From NCBI RefSeq assembly GCF_037893015.1, contig NC_133660.1, positions 280,141,067 to 280,205,066 on the forward strand: a stretch of 64,000 nt of DNA, in the 5' to 3' direction. Positions 56,625-64,000 of this stretch are shown piece after piece. This DNA is from Macrotis lagotis. Its lineage: Eukaryota > Chordata > Mammalia > Peramelemorphia > Peramelidae. The translations under genes and the position numbers were made by a program. The notes beneath the pieces are model-generated. The model had not been told where the DNA came from. It saw nothing but the letters and a program-made list of their open reading frames with translations, and searched no databases. The stretch's first letter is position 1. Every line of letters begins with the position of its first letter.

Positions 56625-56780
56625 AGAATGGTGGGTTGAATCCCAGGCTAGCCTTGGTTCAGATATTACTTCTGGCCTCTCTTGGCTATGAGCCCTTGAG
56701 GCTCAGACAATTCTAGAGAATCATTCTACTTATTCATAGATGGATCTCTATCTTCTTTGATGGAGGAAGTTCCCATATCA
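56625..56780 (+). mobile_element. Diverged tRNA-SINE, sense
   Basis: 'TGGGTTGAATCCCAGGCTAG', TTACTTCTGGCCTCTCTTGG and GGAGGAAGTTCCCATATCAG. Confidence 0.5.
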
Positions 56781-57144
56781 GAAGTTCCCCATGGGGTGGA
56801 AGCTACAGGAAATCATGTAGGGTTATTCTATAGCCAGACCCCCTGCCCAGATGATCATTGAGAAATAGTCCCATACATTGAGTCTGAATGCAGCAGTGAG
56901 ACTGTATCTCATCTAATCTTTGTACCCTTGGACCTGGCAAAGAATGACTCAATGGTTTCTAAGGCACCTACCACCTTCACTGTTCTGTCTGTAGATGTAG
57001 GAAAACCAGGAAATGATGAGGATATGGATAGGTGAAATGAAACCTTGGGGTTGATCTCCATCCTCCATTCTCCATCCTCACCAGTCTTGGGGTTGGTGGT
57101 GACCAACTGGGTTAAGTGAATAAATGAATGGACTCTCCTAGATG

Positions 57145-57245
57145 GTGGTGATTCTTCTCTTCCTGGAGGTCATCAAGATGACCCCTTGTTCTGGATAGTG
57201 TATAAATAAGATGCATGGTTTCCAGTAATGATGAAACCTCTTGAT
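57145..57245 (+). mobile_element. CR1/L3 3' fragment, sense
   Basis: 'TTCCTGGAGGTCATCAAGAT' followed by GACCCCTTGTTCTGGATAG resembles the CR1/L3 end seen at 61480. Confidence 0.5.
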
Positions 57246-57589
57246 CCTCAGAGCTTTATTGTACACCCCAGAGACAGAGAGATAGAGTTGGACAGAAAGT
57301 GCTCCAAGAGTCTGGAGATGGCCCCAGAAGGTCCTTCCAAGATTCACAAATTATCACACTGGCCATGAATATTTCCAAAATGATTGACACTCCAAGTTAA
57401 ATGATGAAACAAAACTAGTTTCATAATGCCTTTATTCAGCTTCTTTTTTTCTTTTAATTTTTGTCCAAGATCACTCATTCCAGGAAGTTTTTAGTTCTCC
57501 ACACCCTCAATGTTCAGCAGATTTCTGCAGACTTGACTCCATTGATTCATACATTCATATATTCATTCACTCATTCTTTCAAGGAACTG

Positions 57590-57720
57590 AGCACCTGCTA
57601 TGTCCCCATTATTGGGCTGGGAACTGGAAGGATAGAGTCCAAAAGGAAACATTTCACTCCTTCAAAGAGTTTACATCTTATTGGGAAGAGATAATATTTA
57701 TCCTGATAAATTGATTCAAA
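57590..57720 (+). mobile_element. Old LINE 3' fragment
   Basis: 'GAGCACCTGCTATGTCCCCA', CAAAGAGTTTACATCTTATTG. Same unit as 30385 and 34370. Confidence 0.6.
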
Positions 57721-58154
57721 ATGTATAGATTCCATACAAAGTCATTTTCCTAAAGCAAAAGTCTGACCTCAACACCCCATCCTCAAAGTTAAATTCCAAA
57801 GACTTTTGCTTGTCTCCTCTGAGATCAAATAAATGCCCCCCCGCCTTGGCATCTAAAGCTCCTCCTACCCCTCCTCTAGTTTTCTGATACACTGCTCCCC
57901 TCCTATGTACACCAAGGTCAGGACCTGTCTTACTCCCTGCCCCTCACCCATGACCCCACATCTCTCATCTCCATGTTCTTACAACTGCTGGTCCTCAGAC
58001 CTGGACTGCACTCACTCCTCTTGGAATGCTTGATAAAGAGCAAACATCACATAATTCAGGAGGCCTTTCCTGGTCCCCTTTGGTGTTTAGTGCCTCCCCA
58101 TTCAAGGTGACCTTACATCTGTTTTGAATGTGTCTTGCAAATACATATCCAATA

Positions 58155-58290
58155 CAGGTGGTTAAGGGGTGCAATGGATAGAGCACCAGCCCTGGGGTCA
58201 GGAGGACCTGAGTTCAAATTCAGCCTCAGACATGTAATAATTACCTAGCTGTGTGACCTTGGGCAAGTCAGTTAATGCCCCCCAAATCAA
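58155..58290 (+). mobile_element. WSINE1-type SINE, diverged, sense
   Basis: 'GGGGTGCAATGGATAGAGCA', GGACCTGAGTTCAAATTCAG and ACCTAGCTGTGTGACCTTGG. It sits inside the L2. Confidence 0.88.
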
Positions 58291-58369
58291 TAGTATTAAA
58301 TATACATATATAAATATTTCCCATTTTATCCAGTCATACATATAAACATCCATATATGCATATATATGC

Positions 58370-58371
<2 letters not shown>

Positions 58372-58408
<37 letters not shown>
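58372..58408. repeat. (AT)n microsatellite
   Basis: A pure TA run within an AT-rich stretch (58290-58420). Confidence 0.95.
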
Positions 58409-58415
<7 letters not shown>

Positions 58416-58919
58416 TTATTTTCTTCTCTGATAGAAAATCAGCTTGTTGAGGGCCAGGACCATGTCATCTTTGTCTTTGCATCCTCGGTTTTGCACTCCA
58501 TAAGAATCGAAGATATGTTTGCAGAAATGAATTGTTGGTGCTATGAGGACAGGAACATTCTTTTGCCTTTGGGGGGATCATGGGAGATCTCCTGTGCCCA
58601 AGCCCAAAGGAAACACTTCTAAATATACATTGACTGACTTGAATTGAATGATGATGCCATTATCCTTCCAGACAAAGGAGAAGCACCTTGATCCCCTGAA
58701 ATGGTATGGTTAACCACAGGGAACAGAGTAACCTTGGATAGGCCCTCCCTGTGCCCCCAGAGGATGGCTGGGGCAAGATATGACTGCCTAGACTTACCTG
58801 TGCACATCCCTGGCTCTTCTCTGACCCTGGAAATTGGCCTCCAACTCTGGACCATCATGTAGAGTAAAATGGGCTCAGAGGGTGAGGGTTCAGGTTGAAA
58901 GGTGCTAGCAGGGGGTCTT

Positions 58920-59055
58920 CACCCCATTTGTCTCAGTTTTCCCATTTGAAAAATTGAACTAGAGAAGGAAATGGCAAACCACTCCAGTGTCTTTGCCAAG
59001 CAAATCCCTAAGGAGGTCCTGAAGAGTTAGACATGACTAAAAAAAGTTGAACAAT
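58920..59055 (+). mobile_element. MAR1-type SINE, 3' half, sense
   Basis: 'GGCAAACCACTCCAGTGTCT', TTGCCAAGCAAATCCC and AGAGTTAGACATGACTAAAA. Confidence 0.88.
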
Positions 59056-60454
59056 AAAGAGGGTTGTGCTGAAAGTCAAAAAAGTAGTTTGACTTCTGGC
59101 TCAGTAAATCATCTAATATAGGCCTCAATTTCCAGAATAGAAAAGAAAACATGGACAAATCATCATGGCATAGTAGAGTCAGGAGCTGGTGCTGACCTCG
59201 AAGTTAAGTTAGGAAGATCATTTCACCTCCGCTTGCCTCAGCTTTCTCATTTGTAATAACAGCTCCCACCTCACAAATTCATGGAACCTCAGTGGGATCA
59301 CATATATCAAGAATTTGGCAATCCTTAAACTGTTTTTAAAGTGTTGTCTACAAATCCCTGTACTGACATTCTGTGACTCATGAGAGACAAAAAGGGCTCC
59401 ATTGTCTGGGTGAGCTTCCCCCATTGAGCTAGGGAGCTCTCAGGTCCCTTCCTAATCCCAACGGTTGAAAGTGAAGTTAATCATCAGGAAAGGCGGAAGT
59501 AGGTAATAGGTGTGTTGGGGTGGGATTTGGAGTTCTTTATCATCTTGTTGCTTCTTGTAGAGAAAGGCTGTCTTGGAACCTCAGGAAATGATAAACTGAG
59601 CGCAAGGGGGCCATTGCACCTCCTGCCATGAATCAATTCCCATGAAGGATAAAGAATTATCAGTATTTTCCTTGTTCCTGCCCTGGGTGAGGGGCTGTTG
59701 GCTGAGCCAGACTGGCGAAGGAATGAAGCCCTCTCTGTTCAATGAAGACATTGGCCTGAATGCCTCAGGGGTTCCTCCCAGTTCATCTGAAAATGATAAC
59801 CAAGCCCAGGGATCTTGATAAACATGCCGAAGGATCACGAGTGATCTTGGAGCCCAGGTCAAGCAAGAGTGAAGAAAATACTCAAAATGGAGTAGCAGGA
59901 AACCACCCCATTTAGGGGACACAGAGATCCTAGGGTACTAGAGGGAGGCTGCTGCCTTGGGAGGAAGAAATAGAGCAGAAAGAATTGGAAGTTCACCCTG
60001 GGGTGTCTTTGCTAACTTCTAAATAGTTAGTCTTGCTAGATAAATGTTAAGTTTTATTTATTGTTTTTACACAGATGAAGAACTGAAAGTGATCCAAGTG
60101 TCCTGCCAATTAAGTCAAAGGCCTCAGTCCCCACCCGTCTCCCTGCCAGCCCTGCTGCACACCCCCACCACTTAGGTCACTGGTATGGTACTCTGGCCAA
60201 AGGGGAAAAGCCAGCAGAGAAACTGAGGCATGTCAACATGAAATGAGCCTCCATGTCCCTCTTTCTGTGCCCCAACTGTATAGGCTTCTACCCAACTCTG
60301 GTGACCATTCAGAAAGTCCACTGTAGGAGCACATCACCAAATCCCCCCCTCCCCTCCAGGGGATGCACTTAGGCAATAGGGTCAAGGTATCAGGGCTGCA
60401 TTTACCTTAATGGTCCCTAAATGATAATGATGTCCAGGTGTTCTTCAGCATGAA
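59056..60454. other. Largely unassigned sequence
   Basis: A diverged SINE is possible at about 59170-59300 (GCTTGCCTCAGCTTTCTCAT). Nothing else is recognised. The 113-residue antisense frame at 59581-59922 has no recognisable domain. Confidence 0.4.
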
Positions 60455-60580
60455 ATTAAATCAAATCAACAAGTGGGGAAGTGCTCTATGTGGGGACTGG
60501 GAATCCAAAGAGGAAAGTGACCCTGCCATCAATGAATGGATGACTGAAGGAGGCATTTATTGAATGCTTACTGCACACAC
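60455..60580 (+). mobile_element. Old LINE 3' fragment, rearranged
   Basis: 'GGAAGTGCTCTATGTGGGGA' with AGGCATTTATTGAATGCTTA; the order differs from the other copies, so two pieces may be joined. Confidence 0.45.
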
Positions 60581-61479
60581 ATAACAAGGGTAGTCTCTAT
60601 TCATCCTGTCCCTGCATCCGTCTATATTCATTGTCCATCAGGATCCCACTCCCATTAGACTATTCCTATTAGAACCTTGAATTCTGGAGGGAAAGGATCT
60701 GAACTTCTAGCCCCAGTTCCTGAGCCATAGGACTAGAAGCTCATTCATCCATCCCTGGCCCCTTCTTTGAAGTTCTCCAGGTTCAGTAGGATCAGTCAGA
60801 GCCTATACCCATGATGGTACAGAGCTTCATTCTGCCACTGAGGTGGGGGGGATGGGAGAGGAATGGGAGACACGGGTGGAAGGTCTTAAGTTTGCACCTG
60901 ATCCATTTGAGCAGAAACTCTCTGCATGATCAGAAATGTCTCTGGTATCAGAACTACAGAGTCTGAAATGGTGCCTTTCCCCAAGGCCTCCCTTGCTCTC
61001 CAATTCTGTGGCTGGGCAGCACTTGAGAAATAGTCAATGGATGGACGGACGGATGGATGGATAGATGTACAGACAGATGGCCGGCTGACTAGAGCTGACC
61101 TCAAGGGTTAGATCTGGGCCCCAGACAACCTCGGCTCCTCTTCCCAAGCCATTATAACTCTGTTTTCAGTGGTTCAGTCATGCATTCATTTCTTTAAACT
61201 CTTTTTTCCTCTCTACCTCTCCTGGGGTTAATGAGTTCCATAGGTTCACTGCCCCCTGTGTGAAATAGGACTTCCTTTTCTCAGGCTTCTGGAGGTGGTC
61301 TCTGCTCTGGAATTTCAGGATTGAGTTACAAAAGGCCCTGTGATCAACTTACCCATCCTGCTCTAAACATAGAAGGGATTAGGCTTGATCCGCCGGAGGG
61401 CAGATCGAGGGCCACTGGGTGGAAATTATAGATTTCAGTTCAGTGTCTGCAGAAACTTCCTAATTCAATTCAACAGGCA
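60581..61479. other. Unassigned sequence with a GGAT/GGAC array
   Basis: A short degenerate array (61036-61068, ATGGACGGACGGATGGATGG) is present. The rest is unassigned. Confidence 0.45.
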
Positions 61480-61680
61480 TTAATTCCTAACCACTGGCCT
61501 GACTTTAATAATGCTGTGGCAGGGTTGTCTCATGAGGTAGTGAGTTCTTTGTCTCAGGAGGTATTCAAGCTGAGGCTGGATGATGTAAGCAATACTGTCA
61601 AAGGACATTAGGTAGGAAATTGGACTAGATGTCTCTGAGGTCCTACCTCTCCAGTTCTAAGGTTCCCATTAGAATGGAAG
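61480..61680 (+). mobile_element. CR1/L3 3' end, sense
   Basis: 'GAGGTAGTGAGTTCTTTGTC', TATTCAAGCTGAGGCTGGAT, GGACTAGATGTCTCTGAGGT and CTCCAGTTCTAAGGTTC are the CR1-clade terminal motifs. Confidence 0.75.
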
Positions 61681-62169
61681 CCCCTTAGGGGTAGAGTCCC
61701 CAATTATTTGTATCACTAGAACCTAACACATAAACTCTCCATGAAAGTGTATTGCCGGACCATCCCAGCAAGAGGACAAAGAAAAACAAGTTTAGATGCA
61801 GGCATTTGACAATTCCTTTAATTATTTAAAGATAAAAATCTGAATAAACTTGGAAGAATTCTGCAGTTGCAAAGAGTTTTTCCCTGGAGATGACTCCTTC
61901 CCCATCCTCTCTGAAGAAGCCACTAGACCACCTCTTTTACCCTGATTTCCAACTTATCAGCCTCTAGGATAATCAAAAGCCTCTCGGATAGGCAGGACCC
62001 AAGAAATTTCCCCAGAAGGTATCTCTGAATTAATTCTTTTTTACAAAACAGTTGGGAAGTTTCCATGCTGTGCCTCATTTTCTCACCTCCATTTCCTCTT
62101 TACCTGTCAGCTCTCCTTTCTGGGGTAGCAAGAGGTAAAGATGAGCCTTCCTCTACATCAGAGGGTCAT

Positions 62170-62345
62170 CCCATTTTGGGGTCGATATGATGAAGTCTAG
62201 GGACCCCTTGCTCAGAATTATGTTTATAAATATATTCCAATAAAACATGTAGGATTAAAAAGAAAGCTCACTATACAAAAGCACAGTTACTAAGACATTG
62301 TGGTTGCTTTTAAGTTCATGGACCCCAGGATAAGAACCCCTTCAC
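62170..62345 (-). mobile_element. Possible hAT-type DNA transposon remnant
   Basis: The minus strand from about 62345 starts AAGGGGTTCTTATCCTGGGG, close to the 'CAGGGGTTCTTAACCTGGGG' ends of Charlie/hAT elements. No clear 8-bp TSD or second end is seen. Confidence 0.4.
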
Positions 62346-62429
62346 CTATCATTGGGCAAGAGGTGATGAGCCCCTCGACCAGGAAGGCCTAGAGAACTGA
62401 GGAAATATATACAAGATATTGTGATGGAG

Positions 62430-62985
62430 AAACAAGATTGAATATGTAAGGGTGAAAGAGAGATGTTGAGGATGGCAATGAGGTCATCAACCTGGTCTGC
62501 AAGACTTTAAATAGGGAAATGGGGTCCTCACTTTCTAAAAAAGGAGAAAATAAAGACCTATTTAGTGTACAGACAAGTCAACTGGACTTTGATTCTGGGA
62601 GAATTTCTAAAACGTGTTATTAGAAAGATGGTCCATGAACTTTTAGAAAAGAAGCAGTGATCACCAAAAGTTAACATGGCCGCCCCAAGAGAGCCTTGGA
62701 TCAAAGGCATCTGATTTCCTTTTTTTCACAGGGCTTCTCACCTGGGAATGCCTAGAGTGAGCACAGTAGATTTGACTTTAAGCTAAACTTTGGCCAATTT
62801 TTCATACAACCCTTGCGGACAGGATGGAGACCATGAAGCCCACTGGGAAAGTATGCTGCTCAGCGGAGTCCTTTTCATGCAGGTGGAACTGGTTGAACAG
62901 CCAGACCTAGTCAGTGATGACTAATCAATTAAAGGGAGGTCCATGGGACCTGTCCTAGCCCACTGCAGAGCTAGAGTGTTATCTA
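62430..62985 (+). mobile_element. CR1/L3-type LINE RT fragment, sense
   Basis: Landmarks: GATTCTGGGAGAATTTCTAA, AAGAAGCAGTGATCACCAAA, TTCCTTTTTTTCACAGGGC, GGAACTGGTTGAACAGCCAG and GGACCTGTCCTAGCCC. They run in RT order on the + strand. Confidence 0.7.
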
Positions 62986-62992
62986 TGGTCAA

Positions 62993-63240
62993 TCAACAAA
63001 TCTTCATTAAATGCTGGGCAGGCCTTATAATGCCTCCTGGGATTGCAAAGCTAAAATCTGATACAGTCCCTACCCTCAAGGAGATTCCCAGACAAATCAG
63101 TCAGCTCACATTTATTAATCACTTACTGGCAGATCCACAAATATTCATTGACCAGACCTTTGCAGCTTCCTGCAAAGATAAAATCTGAAACAGTCCTACC
63201 CTCAAGGTAGGGCAAATAGTCAGATAAATCAGTCAACAAG
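62993..63240 (+). mobile_element. Two tandem copies of an old LINE 3' segment
   Basis: Copy A (about 62993-63107) and copy B (about 63108-63240) both run from a CATTTATTAA-like start through TAAAATCTGA(A/T)ACAGTCC, TACCCTCAAGG and AGA(C/T)AAATCAGTCA. They differ by several substitutions and indels. Confidence 0.6.
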
Positions 63241-63321
63241 TCAAATTACTTCCATTCACACTATACATAAAGATGGCGACCTAAATCTATAGGTGGAAGC
63301 TCTCTCTAAAGATGATAACCA

Positions 63322-63554
63322 GGGCAGCTAGGTGGTACAGTGGGTAGAGCACCGGCCCTGGAGTCAGGAGTACCTGAGTTCAAATCAGGCCTCAGACACT
63401 TAATAATTACCTAGCTGTGTGGCCTTGGGCAAGCCACTTAACCCCATTTGCCTTGCAAAATAACCCCTAAAAAAATAAAAATAAAATAATTGCCTAGCTG
63501 TGTGACCTTAGGCAAGTCACTTAACCCCACTGCCTTAAATAAAAAAAATGAACT
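63322..63554 (+). mobile_element. WSINE1-type SINE with an extra 3' half, one TSD
   Basis: A full SINE (GGGCAGCTAGGTGGTACAGT to TTTGCCTTGCAAAATAACC, A-rich to about 63486) is followed by a second 3' half (AATTGCCTAGCTGTGTGACC to CCACTGCCTTAAATAAAA). One TSD encloses both: AAAGATGATAACCA (63308-63321) and AAAGATGACAACCA (63555-63568). Confidence 0.9.
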
Positions 63555-63904
63555 AAAGATGACAACCACCTAGAGATTTACAGTAAATATCAAAGAATAA
63601 AACTTCATATCTAACCTGTATTCTGGCATTTTGTTTTAATCCATGATTTTTAAGGTTTTCAGCCTCTTGCATCCTCAGAGCCTAAACCCAGATCCTGGCC
63701 CATAGTAGGTGCCCAATGTATGTTGGTTGATTTGCTGATTTGCACAGAAGCAAGCTATACCCAGTTGATTGAAATAAGCAGACCAGGAGTGGCTTGCTGT
63801 GAGCAGGAGGGAAGGGAAAAGACCAAAAGGAAGGAGCCTAGTTGACAGGTATGAAAAGATGAACCAAGCCCACAAAGGACCAGAATTATAAGATTCTAAA
63901 ATGG

Positions 63905-64000
63905 CTGGAAGGAGGCTCAAAGAGCTCCCTGGGATCAACATGTTCATTTTACAAATGGGAAATCTGAGACCCAGAGAGATCAAAGCAATTTGTCAAAGTT
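63905..64000 (-). mobile_element. MIR, antisense, cut by the window end
   Basis: 'CATTTTACAAATGGGAAATC' and GAGACCCAGAGAGATCAAAG, then the sequence ends. Confidence 0.75.

Larger units (their letters stand above)
57735..58545 (+). mobile_element. L2 LINE 3' end, sense, interrupted by a SINE
   Basis: L2 landmarks: TCATTTTCCTAAAGCAAAAG, GGAGGCCTTTCCTGGTCCCC and TTGAATGTGTCTTGCAAATAC. It resumes after the SINE and an AT array with CTGATAGAAAATCAGCTTGT, TGAGGGCCAGGACCATGTC and TGTCTTTGCATCCTCGG. Confidence 0.8.

Overview
The window is mammalian nuclear DNA, almost certainly from a marsupial. The repeat families carry this call: many copies of a WSINE1-type tRNA-derived SINE (head GGGGCAGCTAGGTGGC, end TTGCCTTGCAAAAACC), MAR1-type SINEs (tail GGCAAACCACTCCAGTGTC, then a GACACGACTGAAAAA-like end), marsupial-style L1 3' ends, and abundant old MIR, L2 and CR1/L3 elements. 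WSINE1 abundance suggests an Australian lineage, possibly a dasyurid. That is from memory of the families, not from a search. The names WSINE1, MAR1, CR1/L3 and the marsupial L1 types are recognised by eye; RepeatMasker with a marsupial library would be decisive.

I found no convincing protein-coding gene, exon, tRNA, rRNA or snRNA gene. The long open frames are explained by microsatellites, by transposon remnants or by chance in GC-rich sequence. The window therefore reads as intergenic or intronic DNA whose content is transposon strata plus a few candidate regulatory elements.

Layout. 0-9 kb: CORE-SINEs, MIRs, one L2, two WSINE1 copies with clear target-site duplications (TSDs), CT, CA and GA arrays, and an unusual pair of 115-bp direct repeats around a CR1/L3 fragment. 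9-16 kb: an AT-rich L1 block with three L1 remnants, including a decayed ORF2. 16-27 kb: MIR, MAR1 and WSINE1 copies and one L1 3' end. 27-41 kb: GC-rich sequence without L1 or WSINE1, holding only old elements and the best candidates for conserved regulatory DNA (about 35.2, 36.5 and 38.9 kb). 41-47 kb: a candidate solo LTR, a nested MIR/L1/L1/SINE complex and a WSINE1 whose tail has grown into a pentanucleotide array. 48-50 kb: a GATA-motif cluster and large microsatellites. 50.7-55.3 kb: an L2 invaded by an LTR-like element with a decayed coding-like segment, itself invaded by a SINE and an L1, followed by about 2 kb of antisense CR1/L3 ORF2. 55-64 kb: mixed SINE, L2 and CR1 sequence, a tandem LINE 3' end and a chimeric WSINE1.

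No genes act together here. The value of the window lies in its insertion history and in the candidate enhancers of the 35-39 kb and 48-50 kb stretches.
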